DNA from: Arthrobacter sp. Soil762
GTDB taxonomy: Bacteria > Actinomycetota > Actinomycetes > Actinomycetales > Micrococcaceae
Direction: 5' to 3'
Assembly: GCF_001428335.1 (NCBI RefSeq)
Contig: NZ_LMSG01000001.1
Coordinates: 186,841-250,840 of the forward strand
DNA: 64,000 nucleotides
The notes beneath the pieces were generated by a model. That model searched no databases and was not told the origin of the DNA. It worked only from the letters and a program-made list of their open reading frames with translations. Shown here piece after piece: positions 27,246-38,357 of this stretch. Position 1 is the first letter of the stretch, and each line of letters begins with the position of its first letter. The translations under genes were made by a program, and so were the position numbers.

Positions 27246-27395
27246 CTCATCACCCTACGTCCAAGAACCGGCGCGACGCATTGAATGAAGAGCCAAAAAG
27301 TGCGCCGGGGCGCGTGCGGGCCCGAAGGCAATGCTGATATTCGCCGAGGGCGTATCCACCGGCTGGCGCTCAGGTGCGCCCCGTAGACTGGGACC

Positions 27396-28133
27396 ATGCG
27401 ATCCCTACCCTCCGTTTCCCCGCTCAGAGCCGTTCTTTGGGATATGGACGGCACCATTGTGGACACTGAACGCTACTGGATTGCCGCCGAGCACGCCCTC
27501 GTTGAAGCGCATGGCGGCACTTGGTCGCACGGGCAGGCCATGCAGCTTGTGGGTCAGTCGCTGACGTATTCGGCCGGAATCCTGCAGGCAGCCGGTGTCC
27601 GGCTGGAGCGCCGGGAGATCATCGACACCCTGACCTCTGAGGTCATCAGGAGCGTCCGGCACTCTGTTCCCTGGCGTCCCGGAGCGCGGGAACTGCTGGA
27701 TGACCTGCACGTCGCCGGAGTACGATGCGCGCTGGTGACCATGTCGGAGGAGCCGTTGGCCCGCGAAATTGTCGCGAGCCTGCCCAAGCCTTACTTCGAA
27801 TTCCTGGTCACGGGGGACACCGTCACGCAGGGCAAGCCGCACCCGGAAGCCTACTTGAAGGCGGTGGAGCTGCTTCAGGAAGCGGACCCGGACCTCACCG
27901 TGGATCACTGCGTCGCCCTGGAGGACTCCGCGCCGGGAGTGGCTGCTGCTGTGGCCTCGGGCGTCGCCACCGTCGCCATTCCGCACATTGTCCCGATCCC
28001 CGACGATCCCAGGCACACGATCTGGGAATCCCTGGCCGGCCGCACCGTTGCCGAGCTGGAGGCCATCGCCGCGGGCAGCCTGGCCGCCGCGGCGGCTGGA
28101 TCGGCAGTGCTTGTAACGGGGAACCCGTCATGA
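27396..28133 (+). CDS. HAD-superfamily phosphatase
   Basis: A 245-residue HAD hydrolase with cap domain. Motif I is WDMDGTIVDTERYW (nucleophile Asp plus the acid/base Asp), motif II VTMSEEPLAREI, motif III GKPHPEAYLKA and motif IV ALEDSAPGV. It is likely a sugar- or nucleoside-phosphate phosphatase of the phosphoglycolate/beta-phosphoglucomutase branch. TAGACT (27384-27389) lies 6 nt before the ATG. Its stop overlaps the ATG of the next gene by 4 bp. Confidence 0.9.
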   Translation: MRSLPSVSPLRAVLWDMDGTIVDTERYWIAAEHALVEAHGGTWSHGQAMQLVGQSLTYSAGILQAAGVRLERREIIDTLTSEVIRSVRHSVPWRPGARELLDDLHVAGVRCALVTMSEEPLAREIVASLPKPYFEFLVTGDTVTQGKPHPEAYLKAVELLQEADPDLTVDHCVALEDSAPGVAAAVASGVATVAIPHIVPIPDDPRHTIWESLAGRTVAELEAIAAGSLAAAAAGSAVLVTGNPS

Positions 28134-29296
28134 GCTCCAAGCCCGCCCCCGCCCGCCGCGAAGGAATACCGCTCGGCCGGATCGCCGGAATCCCGGTCAT
28201 TCTGGCCTACTCGTGGTTTGTGATCGCCGCCTTTACCGTCATTGTCTACGGTCCCCTGCTGTTGGAGCAGAACCCGGCGTTGGGCGTCGCCGCCTACTAC
28301 ATGGCGTTCGCGTACGCCCTGCTGCTTCTGGTCTCCGTCCTGGTCCACGAACTGGCGCACGCCCTCACGGCCAAGATCTACGGCTGGCCCACGCAGAAGA
28401 TCGTGCTGAATCTCTGGGGCGGCCACACCCAGTTTGAGAATTTCACGGCGACGCCGGCGCGCTCGGTCATTGTGGCCTTGGCAGGGCCGGCAGCCAACCT
28501 GGTCCTCGCCGGCGGTGCCTGGGTGGTCCTTTCCACCACCAACATGGGCACCGTGGCCGAGATCCTCACGAACATCTTTATGTGGGCAAACTTCGTCATC
28601 GGCATCTTCAACGTCTTGCCCGGACTCCCGCTGGACGGCGGCAGGATCGTTGAGTCGGCCGTGTGGAAAGCAACCGGGAGCCAGGCCAAAGGCACCGTCG
28701 CCGCCGGCTGGGCCGGCCGCGTCATCGTGGTGGCCCTGGGCTTCTGGTTCATTGCCCGGCCGCTGCTGGCCGGTGAGACACCGGATTTCAGCCTCCTGAT
28801 GATCACGGTCCTCGTCGGCGGCTTCCTCTGGATGGGAGCCAGCGCCGCAATCCAGCAGGGCACTCTGCGCGGAAGGATGCATCTCGTCAGCGCCGCTGCC
28901 CTGGCGGCTCCCGCCGTCGGAATTCCAGCCACCGCGGTGGTGGCGGATATCCGCAGGCTGTCACCGGACGGCTCACGTGCCGTTGTGGTCTGCGGGCCGG
29001 ATGGACGCCCGCAGGGTGTTGTGGATCCCGGCGCCCTCGCCGCGGTTCCTGACTATGCCGCCGCCTCCACGCCTGCCACGGCAGTGTCCTATGCCCTCGC
29101 GGCGGGAGCCTACGTACCTGAGTCGTCCCAGGGGCAGGAACTGATCCAGTACCTTTCCCAGCTGGACGGTCACGAATATGCCGTGGTGGACCATCACGGA
29201 ACGGTCACCGGCCTTCTGGCGCAGAACGTGGTGGTGGCCGCCATCACCGGCAAGGCTGACCCGTCAAATAGGCATCCGCAGGGTCAAAGCCGGTAG
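28130..29296 (+). CDS. Site-2-protease-like M50 metallopeptidase with C-terminal CBS-like region
   Basis: A 388-residue membrane protein. The zinc motif HELAH (73-77) lies in a hydrophobic helix and the second motif is LPGLPLDGGRI. About six transmembrane segments fill residues 20-265. The C-terminal ~110 residues resemble a CBS pair (ADIRRLSPDGSRAVVVCGP and YLSQLDGHEYAVVDHHGTVTG) that may sense nucleotides. The start overlaps the HAD gene stop (ATGA). Such proteases cut membrane-bound regulators; the target is unknown. Confidence 0.87.
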   Translation: MSSKPAPARREGIPLGRIAGIPVILAYSWFVIAAFTVIVYGPLLLEQNPALGVAAYYMAFAYALLLLVSVLVHELAHALTAKIYGWPTQKIVLNLWGGHTQFENFTATPARSVIVALAGPAANLVLAGGAWVVLSTTNMGTVAEILTNIFMWANFVIGIFNVLPGLPLDGGRIVESAVWKATGSQAKGTVAAGWAGRVIVVALGFWFIARPLLAGETPDFSLLMITVLVGGFLWMGASAAIQQGTLRGRMHLVSAAALAAPAVGIPATAVVADIRRLSPDGSRAVVVCGPDGRPQGVVDPGALAAVPDYAAASTPATAVSYALAAGAYVPESSQGQELIQYLSQLDGHEYAVVDHHGTVTGLLAQNVVVAAITGKADPSNRHPQGQSR

Positions 29297-29409
29297 AGTT
29301 ACGTGCCGGCCGTGCATTGCCGCCGCGTGGCCGCCCGGAGGCCTGCGTCACACCCGGCGGACCTATTTCGATGCGTGGCCCCACAGTTTTACAGGAGCGA
29401 GGAAAATCC

Positions 29410-30468
29410 ATGAGCAGCGAAACTGCCGCCGAAGCCGCAGCACCAACCACCGGTGTTGCCGCCAATGGCACCCAGCCGGTGGGAGCTGCCCGCCGCCGCG
29501 GGCCTTTCCGTGAAGGCGAACGGGTCCAGCTGACCGACGAGCGCGGCCGCATGAACACCATCTCTCTCGAAAGCGGCGGCGCCTTCCACACGCACCGCGG
29601 CTTCCTGAACCACGACGAGATCATCGGAAAAGCAGATGGCTCAGTCGTCGTGAACAACGTCGGCCAGCAGTACCAGACGCTGCGCCCCCTCCTCTCGGAC
29701 TTTGTCCTCTCCATGCCGCGTGGCGCCGCAGTGGTCTACCCGAAGGACGCCGGCCAGATCGTCACCATGGCCGATATCTTCCCCGGCGCCAGGGTTGTTG
29801 AAGCCGGCGTTGGCTCGGGAGCGCTGTCCATCTCGCTGCTCCGGGCCGTTGGCGACAACGGCTACCTCCACTCCTTCGAGCGACGTGAGGAATTTGCGGA
29901 CATCGCCCGCGGGAATGTGGAAACCATCTTTGGCGGCCCGCACCCGGCGTGGAAGATCTCCCTCGGCGACTTCCAGGAGGAAGTAGTCCGCAGCGAGGCA
30001 CCCGGATCCGTGGACCGTGTGGTGCTGGACATGCTGGCACCCTGGGAGTGCCTTGATGCCGTCGCCACTGTCCTCGCGCCAGGCGGCGTCTGGATCAACT
30101 ACGTTGCCACGGTCACCCAGCTCTCCCGGACCGCGGAGGCCATCAGGGCCGATGGCCGATTCACCGAACCCGACGCCTGGGAGTCCATGGTCCGCGGGTG
30201 GCACCTTGAGGGCCTGGCTGTCCGTCCGGACCACCGCATGGTGGCCCACACCGGCTTCCTGCTGGTCACCCGCCGGCTTGCCGACGGCGTCACCGGTATC
30301 TCCGTCAAGCGCCGTCCCTCCAAGACTGGCTTCAACGAAGAAGACGTCAACGCCTGGACACCTGGTGCCGTCGGCGAACGCCTCGTCTCCGATAAGAAGC
30401 TGCGCCGGGCCGCGCGCGATGCCATTGCCGGCACCAACGTCAAGGACGAACCGGAGATCACGAACTAG
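29410..30468 (+). CDS. trmI: tRNA (adenine-58-N1)-methyltransferase
   Basis: A 352-residue SAM-dependent enzyme making m1A58 in the T-loop of tRNA. It has an N-terminal beta domain (RGPFREGERVQLTDERGR) and a Rossmann domain with VVEAGVGSGALSISLLRAVG as SAM motif I, then RVVLDMLAPWE. The ATG at 29410 follows GAGGAAA. The extra N-terminal 30 residues are Ala/Thr-rich and variable. A TAGAGT element near 29292 may be its -10, giving a leader of about 100 nt. It lies just upstream of mpa, as in mycobacteria. Confidence 0.92.
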   Translation: MSSETAAEAAAPTTGVAANGTQPVGAARRRGPFREGERVQLTDERGRMNTISLESGGAFHTHRGFLNHDEIIGKADGSVVVNNVGQQYQTLRPLLSDFVLSMPRGAAVVYPKDAGQIVTMADIFPGARVVEAGVGSGALSISLLRAVGDNGYLHSFERREEFADIARGNVETIFGGPHPAWKISLGDFQEEVVRSEAPGSVDRVVLDMLAPWECLDAVATVLAPGGVWINYVATVTQLSRTAEAIRADGRFTEPDAWESMVRGWHLEGLAVRPDHRMVAHTGFLLVTRRLADGVTGISVKRRPSKTGFNEEDVNAWTPGAVGERLVSDKKLRRAARDAIAGTNVKDEPEITN

Positions 30469-30551
30469 TCCACATTTCGGGAGTCTCCAGCAGTACCTGC
30501 CAACTTGGGGCTAAGGTCTTAAGAAGAAGAGCAGGAAGGGGCTGATGCACC

Positions 30552-32303
30552 ATGGAGACGCCGAATCAGGACTCCGGACGTACACCGGCGGAGCAGTCGG
30601 CCGCCAACGAACTGACGGCTGCGGAGCGGCAGGCCAATGTCCTCCGCGACAAGCTCAGGCACATTGACCGCCAGCTTGCGGCCGCCACGCAGAACAATAC
30701 GAAACTGGTCAGCATGCTGGAAGCGGCCAAGGCCGAGATTCTGCGGCTGAAAAATGCCCTGGACCAGGAGGGCCAGCCCCCGTACAGCTTCGGCACCGTC
30801 CTGCAGCTCAACCCCAGGCGCCTGCCGTCAGCGGGCAACAGCGGCCAGGCTGCCACCGAGGAATCGGTGGACATTTTCAACGCCGGCCGGAAGATGCGGG
30901 TGGGCATCAGCCCGCTGGTCAACATCAGCCAGCTGGCGGTCGGCCAGGAGGTCCTCCTCAACGAGGCACTGCTGGTTGTTGCCGGCCTCGGCTATGAACG
31001 CGCCGGTGAACTCGCCACCCTCAAGGAAATGCTCGGAACGGACCGCGCACTGGTGGTGGGGCGGGCGGATGAGGAGCGTGTCATCAGGCTCTCCGGAGCC
31101 CTGCTCACCGAAAAGCTCAGGGTGGGGGACGCACTGTCCATCGACTCGCGCACCGGTTACGCCCTCGAAAAAGTGCCCCGCTCCGAAGTGGAGAACCTGG
31201 TCCTCGAAGAAGTCCCCGACATCACGTACGAGGACATCGGCGGCCTTGGTCCGCAGATCGAGCAGATCCGGGATGCAGTGGAACTGCCGTTCCTGCACCC
31301 GGACCTCTACCGCGAGCATGGGCTGAAAGCCCCGAAGGGCATTCTGCTGTACGGTCCGCCCGGGTGCGGCAAGACCCTGATTGCGAAGGCTGTTGCCAAC
31401 TCCCTCGCCGCCCGCGCCGCGGAACGGTCCGGCAATGTCGACCTGAAGAGCTATTTCCTCAACATCAAGGGTCCGGAGCTTCTGGACAAGTACGTGGGCG
31501 AGACAGAGCGCCATATCCGCCTGATTTTCTCCCGAGCCCGCGAGAAGGCCTCTGACGGCAGCCCCGTAGTGGTTTTCTTTGACGAAATGGATTCGCTGTT
31601 CCGGACACGTGGAACCGGGATCTCCTCCGACGTCGAGACCACCATCGTCCCGCAGCTGCTGAGTGAGATCGACGGCGTGGAGCGGCTGGACAACGTCATT
31701 GTGATCGGTGCATCCAACCGCGAGGACATGATCGACCCCGCCATCCTCCGCCCCGGCCGCCTGGACGTGAAAGTCAAGATCCAGCGCCCCGACGCCGAGG
31801 CCGCGGCCGATATCTTCAACAAATACATCACCACGGACCTGCCGTTCCACGAGTCCGACCTCGCCGAACACAACGGCGACGTCCAGGCGACAGTCGACGC
31901 CATGGTCCAGCGGACGGTTGAAGCCATGTACTCCACGGAGAAGTCCAACGAGTACCTGGAAGTCACCTACGCCAACGGCGATACGGAAATGCTCTATTTC
32001 AAGGACTTCAATTCAGGCGCCGTAGTCCAGAACGTTGTGGACCGGGCCAAGAAGTACGCGATCAAGGATCTCCTGACACTGCACCAGAAGGGTCTTCGGA
32101 TCGAGCACCTGCTGCGTGCCGTGGTGGATGAATTCCGTGAGCACGAGGACATGCCCAACACCACCAACCCGGACGACTGGGCCCGGATCTCAGGTAAGAA
32201 GGGCGAACGGATCACCTACATCCGCACCATCGTGCAGGGTAAGGCAGGCCAGGAGCCCGGCAAGTCCATCGAAACGATGCCGAACACAGGACAGTACCTG
32301 TGA
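30552..32303 (+). CDS. mpa: Proteasome-associated AAA ATPase (Mpa/ARC)
   Basis: A 583-residue unfoldase that recognises pupylated proteins and feeds them to the 20S core. An N-terminal coiled coil (about 20-72) binds Pup, followed by two OB folds (about 75-215) and the AAA domain with Walker A GPPGCGKT (268-275) and Walker [10 protein letters not shown] (340-348). The C-terminus ends GQYL, matching the gate-opening motif that docks into the proteasome alpha ring. GGAAGGGG lies upstream of the ATG. The stop overlaps the GTG of dop by 4 bp, so the two are coupled. Confidence 0.96.
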   Translation: METPNQDSGRTPAEQSAANELTAAERQANVLRDKLRHIDRQLAAATQNNTKLVSMLEAAKAEILRLKNALDQEGQPPYSFGTVLQLNPRRLPSAGNSGQAATEESVDIFNAGRKMRVGISPLVNISQLAVGQEVLLNEALLVVAGLGYERAGELATLKEMLGTDRALVVGRADEERVIRLSGALLTEKLRVGDALSIDSRTGYALEKVPRSEVENLVLEEVPDITYEDIGGLGPQIEQIRDAVELPFLHPDLYREHGLKAPKGILLYGPPGCGKTLIAKAVANSLAARAAERSGNVDLKSYFLNIKGPELLDKYVGETERHIRLIFSRAREKASDGSPVVVFFDEMDSLFRTRGTGISSDVETTIVPQLLSEIDGVERLDNVIVIGASNREDMIDPAILRPGRLDVKVKIQRPDAEAAADIFNKYITTDLPFHESDLAEHNGDVQATVDAMVQRTVEAMYSTEKSNEYLEVTYANGDTEMLYFKDFNSGAVVQNVVDRAKKYAIKDLLTLHQKGLRIEHLLRAVVDEFREHEDMPNTTNPDDWARISGKKGERITYIRTIVQGKAGQEPGKSIETMPNTGQYL

Positions 32304-33973
32304 CGGCAGCCCCGGAACGCGCCGGCGGGGGAGGGCTCCCGGCCGGCGGGGCCATGCGCGTCATGGGGGCGGAAACGGAATACGGCATCCACGCCCCGTC
32401 CGCGCCCGGAGCAAACGCCACCATGATGTCCGCCCGCGTTGTCCAGGCTTATGCCCAGGTGACGCGGCAACGGGCTGCCGGCGGGGCAGAGACGCGGTGG
32501 GACTATACGGACGAGGAGCCCCTCCACGACGCCCGCGGCTGGACCTTGGAACGGGCCTCGGCCCACCCCAGCCAGCTGACAGACCAGCCGCCGGTACTCG
32601 ACGCCGAAGCGGTGGCGCTTGCCTACGGCCGCGAGGAGTTGGAACTGGACGGTGAGGACGAGTCCGGCAGCCTCCTGATGAACATGGTCCTGGGCAACGG
32701 AGCGCGCCTGTACGTGGATCATGCCCACCCGGAGTACTCCAGTGCGGAGGTGACCAACCCCCGCGACGCCGTGATCTGGGATGCCGCCGGGGACCTCGTC
32801 GCGCTGGCGGCAGTCCGCCGCCTGGCCGCGGATCCCGAGCTGCCCCCGGTCAACCTGTACAAAAACAATACGGACAACAAGTCTGTCTCCTACGGCTCCC
32901 ACGAGAACTACCTCATGCCACGCTCGGTACCCTTCGGGGACATCGTGCGGGGGCTGACGCCGTTCTTCGTCACGCGGCAGATCATCTGCGGCGCCGGGCG
33001 GGTGGGCCTGGGGCAGGACAGCTCCACGCCCGGGTACCAGATCAGCCAGCGCGCAGACTTCTTCGAGGCGGAGGTGGGCCTGGAAACCACCATCCGGCGT
33101 CCCATCATCAATACCCGGGATGAGCCGCACGCCACCGCCGACAAATACCGTCGCCTGCATGTGATCATCGGAGACGCCAACCTGAGCCAATCGTCGAACT
33201 ACCTCAAGTTCGGCACCACCGCCATGGTCCTGAGCCTGATCGAGGCCGGGCTGGCGCCAAAAGTGGAGGTGCACGAACCCGTCGCAGCCCTCCAGGCAGT
33301 CAGCCACGATACGTCGCTGACAGCCAAACTCAGGCTGCTGGACGGGCGCCGCGTGACGGCCCTGGACCTGCAGTGGATCTACCACGAGGCGGCAGCAAAA
33401 CTGGCCCAGGACACCGGCGTTGCCGATGCCATAGACGGGGACGGCCATACGCATGACGTGCTGGAGCGCTGGGCTGCCACGCTGACCCAGCTCGATTCCG
33501 ACAGGAACGCGGCGGCCACCTCCGTGGAATGGCTGGCCAAGCTCTCCCTCCTCGAGGGTTACCGGAACCGCGACAACCTTGCCTGGGGTGACGCGAGGCT
33601 CGGCCTCGTGGACCTCCAGTGGGCAGACATCAGGCCGGAGAAGGGACTGTACTACCGGTTCCTGGCACGGAACCGCATGCAGCGGATCGTCGACGACGGA
33701 GCCATCGCCGCAGCGATGACCGAACCGCCGTCGGACACGCGTGCCTTCTTCCGCGGACGGTGCATCAGCAGCTTCGGCAAAGACGTGGTGGGGGCCAGCT
33801 GGGACTCGGTCATCTTCGACGTTCCGGGCTACGGCCGGCTTCAGCGCGTGCCAACCCGGGAACCCCTGCGCGGCACCAAGGCCCTCACAGGAGGGCTTTT
33901 TGCCCGCCACCGGACGGCAGGTCCGTTCCTCGCCGAACTTTTGGGTCATAACACCGCTCCGCCTGCGGCGTAA
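32300..33973 (+). CDS. dop: Pup deamidase/depupylase
   Basis: A 557-residue member of the carboxylate-amine ligase/glutamine synthetase-like fold. It converts the C-terminal Gln of Pup to Glu and removes Pup from substrates. The N-terminal motif [12 protein letters not shown] and the segment [20 protein letters not shown] are diagnostic. The GTG at 32300 overlaps mpa. The conserved part only begins at Met codon 32354, so a later start is possible. Its requirement fits the Gln-ending Pup encoded downstream. Confidence 0.94.
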   Translation: MTAAPERAGGGGLPAGGAMRVMGAETEYGIHAPSAPGANATMMSARVVQAYAQVTRQRAAGGAETRWDYTDEEPLHDARGWTLERASAHPSQLTDQPPVLDAEAVALAYGREELELDGEDESGSLLMNMVLGNGARLYVDHAHPEYSSAEVTNPRDAVIWDAAGDLVALAAVRRLAADPELPPVNLYKNNTDNKSVSYGSHENYLMPRSVPFGDIVRGLTPFFVTRQIICGAGRVGLGQDSSTPGYQISQRADFFEAEVGLETTIRRPIINTRDEPHATADKYRRLHVIIGDANLSQSSNYLKFGTTAMVLSLIEAGLAPKVEVHEPVAALQAVSHDTSLTAKLRLLDGRRVTALDLQWIYHEAAAKLAQDTGVADAIDGDGHTHDVLERWAATLTQLDSDRNAAATSVEWLAKLSLLEGYRNRDNLAWGDARLGLVDLQWADIRPEKGLYYRFLARNRMQRIVDDGAIAAAMTEPPSDTRAFFRGRCISSFGKDVVGASWDSVIFDVPGYGRLQRVPTREPLRGTKALTGGLFARHRTAGPFLAELLGHNTAPPAA

Positions 33974-34058
33974 ACCGCGCCGTCGGGCGGACAGCGTGGC
34001 AATATTGGCGTATCAGCAGATCCGTCCGGATCCGAGGATTTTTAGAGGAGAGTTCACC

Positions 34059-34262
34059 ATGGCAGGCCAGGAGCAGCAGAAGCCACAATCACACGACAGC
34101 CAGGTCGAGGACGAGATCCCGGAGGCGCCTCCGGCAGCCCCGGAGGCCCAGGCATCGGCCGCCACCCAGGGCGTCGACGACCTCCTGGATGAAATCGACG
34201 GCGTCCTGGAGTCCAACGCCGAGGAGTTCGTCCGCGCCTTCGTCCAAAAGGGCGGCCAGTAA
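34059..34262 (+). CDS. pup: Prokaryotic ubiquitin-like protein Pup
   Basis: A 67-residue disordered modifier. The C-terminal half holds the Mpa-binding helix (DDLLDEIDGVLESNAEEFVR) and ends FVQKGGQ, so Dop must deamidate the final Gln before PafA ligation. A strong GAGGAG precedes the ATG. It lies 85 bp after dop and 81 bp before prcB, the standard actinobacterial order. Confidence 0.97.
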   Translation: MAGQEQQKPQSHDSQVEDEIPEAPPAAPEAQASAATQGVDDLLDEIDGVLESNAEEFVRAFVQKGGQ

Positions 34263-34343
34263 CCCGGTCCGGATGGGTGGCGGAAGCCGCGTCCGGCCGG
34301 AATCTGTACCGACGTTGAAGGACCACGTACAAGGAGTGCATCA

Positions 34344-35165
34344 GTGCAGGAAACAACCGCCAACCAGGTAGCCGGCAACGCGACATCCTCATTCACCGAG
34401 CATCTGCAGCGCGACCGGCCGGACCTGCTTCCGTACAACCGTGCCATGCCTGCTGCAGCGGCGGCGACAGCTCCCCTGCAGGTGCCCCATGCCACCACGA
34501 TCGTGGCGATGAGTTATGGCGGCGGCGTCCTGATGGCCGGTGACCGGCGGGCAACCATGGGCAACGTCATTGCCAGCCGGCACATCGAAAAGGTGTTCCC
34601 GGCCGACAGGTATTCGGTGCTGGGAATCGCCGGCACGGCCGGCATCGCGATTGACCTGACGCGGCTCTTCCAGGTGGAGCTGGAGCACTACGAAAAGATC
34701 GAGGGCACGCTGCTGAGCCTCGACGGCAAAGCCAACCGGCTGGGGGCCATGATCCGCGGGAACCTGCCGATGGCCATGCAGGGACTCGCCGTCGTGCCGC
34801 TGTTCGCCGGCTTCGACACAACTGCCGGCGTGGGCCGGCTCTTCTCCTACGACGTCACCGGCGGCAGGTACGAGGAACGCGAGCACCACACGGTCGGCTC
34901 CGGTTCCGTTTTTGCCCGCGGCGCGCTGAAGAAGCTCTGGCGGCCCAACCTGGCCGAGGCTGAGGCTGTCTCCGTGGCGGTCGAGTCCCTTTACGACGCG
35001 GCCGACGACGACTCCGCTACGGGTGGTCCGGATCCCGTCCGCCAGTTGTGGCCGGTGGTGTACACCGTGAACAGGGATGGCGCGCGGCGGATCCCCGAAT
35101 CCGAGCTCGCCGCTGTGGCGGGCAGGATTATCGAAACCAGGTCCGCCGAACGGCGGGAGGCCTAA
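34344..35165 (+). CDS. prcB: Proteasome beta subunit
   Basis: A 273-residue catalytic subunit. A propeptide of about 50 residues precedes the cleavage site in [24 protein letters not shown], so Thr51 becomes the N-terminal nucleophile. The Lys and Asp of the active site lie in the following 35 residues. GTG start with AAGGAG 7 nt upstream. It is followed by prcA after a single base, ensuring balanced expression. Confidence 0.96.
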   Translation: MQETTANQVAGNATSSFTEHLQRDRPDLLPYNRAMPAAAAATAPLQVPHATTIVAMSYGGGVLMAGDRRATMGNVIASRHIEKVFPADRYSVLGIAGTAGIAIDLTRLFQVELEHYEKIEGTLLSLDGKANRLGAMIRGNLPMAMQGLAVVPLFAGFDTTAGVGRLFSYDVTGGRYEEREHHTVGSGSVFARGALKKLWRPNLAEAEAVSVAVESLYDAADDDSATGGPDPVRQLWPVVYTVNRDGARRIPESELAAVAGRIIETRSAERREA

Positions 35166-35166
35166 G

Positions 35167-35898
35167 ATGACGCAGCAGTTCTATGTCTCGCCTGAACAAC
35201 TGATGAAGGACCGTGCGGACTTCGCACGGAAGGGCATCGCCCGCGGCAGGTCCGTGGTTGTCATCAGCTGCCAGGACGGCATTGCCCTGGTCGCTGAGAA
35301 CCCCTCACCCTCACTGCATAAAATCGGCGAGATCTACGACAAAATCGCGTTTGCCGCCGTCGGCAAGTACAACGAATTCGAAAGCCTGCGCCAGGCCGGG
35401 GTGCGGTACGCCGATGTCCGTGGTTACTCCTACGACCGTGAGGACGTCACCGCACGCGGGCTCGCGAGTGTCTACGCGCAAAGCCTCGGTGCCGTTTTCA
35501 CCGCAGAACAGAAACCCTTCGAAGTGGAACTGGCTGTCGCCGAGGTTGGCCCGACGCCGGAACTGGACCACCTCTACCGGCTTACGTTCGACGGGTCCAT
35601 CGCCGACGAGCACGGCTTCATCGTGATGGGCGGCCAGGCGGAGCGTGTCTCGGCGGTCATCGCCGAGGGCTGGCGGCCGTCGCTGCGTTTCGCAGGCGCT
35701 GTCCGCCTGGCTACCCGCAGCCTGGCCAGCGGCCCAGACCCGGCCGCTGAACAGGGCGAAGCGGGAGGAACCCTTCCCGCCAAGGCCGTGGAGGTGGCCG
35801 TGCTGGACAGACAGTCGGAGACCTCCCGGGGTTTCCGCAGAGCCTTCCGGCGGCTCAACGATTCTGATATCACGGCGCTGCTTGCTGAGGAGGACTGA
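35167..35898 (+). CDS. prcA: Proteasome alpha subunit
   Basis: A 243-residue non-catalytic ring subunit. The N-terminus [20 protein letters not shown] forms the gate and the H0 helix, followed by [16 protein letters not shown]. There is no N-terminal Thr after processing. The start at 35167 is one base after the prcB stop; an in-frame upstream extension within prcB is not family-like. Mpa docks on its outer surface through GQYL. Its stop is one base before the pafA ATG. Confidence 0.95.
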   Translation: MTQQFYVSPEQLMKDRADFARKGIARGRSVVVISCQDGIALVAENPSPSLHKIGEIYDKIAFAAVGKYNEFESLRQAGVRYADVRGYSYDREDVTARGLASVYAQSLGAVFTAEQKPFEVELAVAEVGPTPELDHLYRLTFDGSIADEHGFIVMGGQAERVSAVIAEGWRPSLRFAGAVRLATRSLASGPDPAAEQGEAGGTLPAKAVEVAVLDRQSETSRGFRRAFRRLNDSDITALLAEED

Positions 35899-35899
35899 G

Positions 35900-37264
35900 A
35901 TGGACAAGAGAATCTTCGGTATCGAGACCGAGTTTGGAATCTCGTATTCGAGCCCCGATTCGAGGCCGTTGGCCCCGGAAGAAGTAGCCCGGTACCTATT
36001 CCGCAAGGTGGTCAGCTGGGGACGGTCATCCAACGTGTTCCTGACCAACGGCTCCCGGTTGTACCTCGACGTCGGCTCACACCCTGAGTACGCCACGGCC
36101 GAATGTGATGACCTGGCCCAGCTCATTGCGCACGACCGCGCGGGTGAGCTGATCCTCGACGACCTCGTTGACGAGGCGCAGGCAAGGCTGGCCGCGGAAG
36201 GATTCAACGGCACGGTCTATCTGTTCAAAAACAACACCGATTCGGCCGGCAACTCCTACGGCAGCCATGAAAACTACCTCATCCCGCGCCGCGGCGAATT
36301 CTCCCGGCTCGCGGAGATCCTGATTCCCTTCCTGGTGACCCGCCAGCTGATCGCCGGCGCAGGGAAAATCCTGAAGACTCCGCACGGGGCCACGTACGCG
36401 TTTTCCCAGCGGGCAGACCACATCTGGGAGGGCGTTTCCTCCGCCACCACCCGCTCACGGCCTATCATCAACACCCGCGATGAACCGCACGCCGACGCCG
36501 AATTCTTCCGCCGGCTCCATGTCATTGTGGGCGACTCCAACATGTCCGAAACCACAGCCCTGCTCAAGGTCGGCACCGTGGACCTCATCCTGCGCATGAT
36601 TGAGGCGGGAGTGATCATGCGCGACATGAGGATGGAAAACCCCATCCGCAGCATCCGCGAGATTTCCCACGACCTCAGTGGAAGGGCGCTGGTCCGTCTG
36701 GCCAACGGCCGCCAGCTCACGGCCTTGGAGATCCAGCAGGAGTACCTCACCAAGGTCACGGCCTTTGTTCAGGAGCAAGGGGCCCACAATCCCCACGTAC
36801 CGTTCATCCTTGATCTTTGGCAACGGACCCTGAACGCCATCGAGAGCGGTGACACCAGCACCATCGACACGGAAATCGACTGGGCCATCAAGAAAAAACT
36901 GATGGACAACTACCGGCAGCGGCACGGCCTGGGCCTGGACGCACCCAGGATTGCCCAGCTGGATCTTACGTACCATGACATTTCGCGGAGCCGCGGGCTG
37001 TACTACATCCTGCAGTCCCGGGGTGCGGTTCGGCGGGTTGTGGACGATACCGTGATCAAAGACGCCGTGGACGTGCCTCCGCAATCCACGCGGGCCAAGC
37101 TGAGGGGCGATTTCGTCCGGCGCGCCCAGGAACTGGGCAGGGATTACACGGTTGATTGGGTGCACCTGAAGCTGAACGACCGCGCGCACCAGACCATCCT
37201 GTGCAAGGATCCCTTCCGAAGCGTCGATGAGCGGGTGGATGCCCTGCTCGGCTCTATGGGCTGA
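35900..37264 (+). CDS. pafA: Pup ligase
   Basis: A 454-residue ligase joining the deamidated Pup C-terminal Glu to substrate lysines with ATP. It begins [17 protein letters not shown] and has [14 protein letters not shown] sequence ([22 protein letters not shown] region), shared with Dop but lacking the Dop-specific loop. The ATG at 35900 is one base after prcA. It closes the ligase-proteasome operon. Confidence 0.96.
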   Translation: MDKRIFGIETEFGISYSSPDSRPLAPEEVARYLFRKVVSWGRSSNVFLTNGSRLYLDVGSHPEYATAECDDLAQLIAHDRAGELILDDLVDEAQARLAAEGFNGTVYLFKNNTDSAGNSYGSHENYLIPRRGEFSRLAEILIPFLVTRQLIAGAGKILKTPHGATYAFSQRADHIWEGVSSATTRSRPIINTRDEPHADAEFFRRLHVIVGDSNMSETTALLKVGTVDLILRMIEAGVIMRDMRMENPIRSIREISHDLSGRALVRLANGRQLTALEIQQEYLTKVTAFVQEQGAHNPHVPFILDLWQRTLNAIESGDTSTIDTEIDWAIKKKLMDNYRQRHGLGLDAPRIAQLDLTYHDISRSRGLYYILQSRGAVRRVVDDTVIKDAVDVPPQSTRAKLRGDFVRRAQELGRDYTVDWVHLKLNDRAHQTILCKDPFRSVDERVDALLGSMG

Positions 37265-37374
37265 CGTTCAGGTTCACGGGCTATCCTTGATGGGGCCGTT
37301 CCTTGGCCTTGCAGCGGTGCCGGGCGCCTGACTCCGGTTCCGCGTCCACCCTGCCCCGACGAAAGTTCTCTTAC

Positions 37375-38316
37375 GTGCGCCGACTCCTAGCAATCCTGAT
37401 CCCCGGCCTGCTGCTGCTTACCGCTTGTGGCGGTTCGCCCGCAGCACCGGAACCCACCAGCCAGTCTGCCGGTGACACTGCCAAGTTCGACTCCCTGAAA
37501 CTGACGGACAACGGGGACAAGAAGGCTCCCGGTGTCGAGTTCTCCAAGCCCCTCGAAGTCACCGAACCCACCATCAAGGTGGTCGCCGAAGGTGACGGTG
37601 ACCGGGTCAAAGAGAACCAGATCGCAAACATCTCCATCCTCGCGCTCAGCGGTGCGGACGGATCCACGCTGGAGGACACTTTCCCCGGCGAGCCCGAACC
37701 ACTGCAGCTGAACGAGGAACTGAAGACCGGAAGCCCGGTTATATACAGCGCGTTTGTTGGCTCCAAGGTCGGCTCGAGCCTTGCCCTGGCCATCCCGGGG
37801 CAGGCCGCAACCGCTGAAGGCGCCCCCGCACAGCCAACGCAGCTTCTCCTGATCAAGGTGCTCTCCACCAAGGACGCACCGCAGACCGTCGCTCCGCTCG
37901 CAAAGCCCGAAGGCGAGACTGTAACCCCGCCGGCCGGCCTGCCGACCGTGAAGGACAACGACCAGGGCGTGCCGGAGATCTCCGTTGACGGAATCGCCGC
38001 GCCCACAGCACTCGTGTCCCAGGACCTGATCAAGGGCACCGGCGCGGAGGTTAAGGAAACCGACACGTTGACCGTCAACTATGTTGGCGTGAACCTCGTG
38101 GGCGGCACTAAATTTGATTCAAGCTTTGACCGCGGCGAGCCGGCCAGCTTCCCGTTGACCGGCGTCATTCCGGGCTGGACCCAGGGACTGGCGGGAAAGA
38201 CGGTGGGCTCCCGGGTCCTCCTGGTGGTCCCCAAGGACCTCGCGTACGGTGATGCCGGCCAGGGCGAAGCCAAGGGTGACCTTGTCTTCGTTGTGGACAT
38301 CCTCGGCGTCAAGTAA
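37375..38316 (+). CDS. FKBP-type peptidyl-prolyl isomerase lipoprotein
   Basis: A 313-residue secreted lipoprotein. The signal peptide ends in a lipobox LLTAC with Cys18. A clear FKBP domain occupies about residues 215-313 (LTVNYVGVNLVGGTKFDSS, then GWTQGLAGKTVGSRVLLVVP). A weaker FKBP-like repeat lies at about 75-185. It should fold proteins outside the membrane. GTG 37375 gives the proper signal peptide; upstream in-frame sequence does not. A TATCCT near 37281 could be its -10, leaving an ~85-nt leader. It is inserted, with the next FKBP, between pafA and pafBC. Confidence 0.88.
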   Translation: MRRLLAILIPGLLLLTACGGSPAAPEPTSQSAGDTAKFDSLKLTDNGDKKAPGVEFSKPLEVTEPTIKVVAEGDGDRVKENQIANISILALSGADGSTLEDTFPGEPEPLQLNEELKTGSPVIYSAFVGSKVGSSLALAIPGQAATAEGAPAQPTQLLLIKVLSTKDAPQTVAPLAKPEGETVTPPAGLPTVKDNDQGVPEISVDGIAAPTALVSQDLIKGTGAEVKETDTLTVNYVGVNLVGGTKFDSSFDRGEPASFPLTGVIPGWTQGLAGKTVGSRVLLVVPKDLAYGDAGQGEAKGDLVFVVDILGVK

Positions 38317-38357
38317 ACAGCAACACATCACCCACCCAAATAATCAAAGGAGCAACC

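Noticed and set aside
32216..33949. A 577-codon minus-strand frame opposite dop
   Set aside because: Shadow of dop; no motif or start signal, and composition follows the complement of dop codons.
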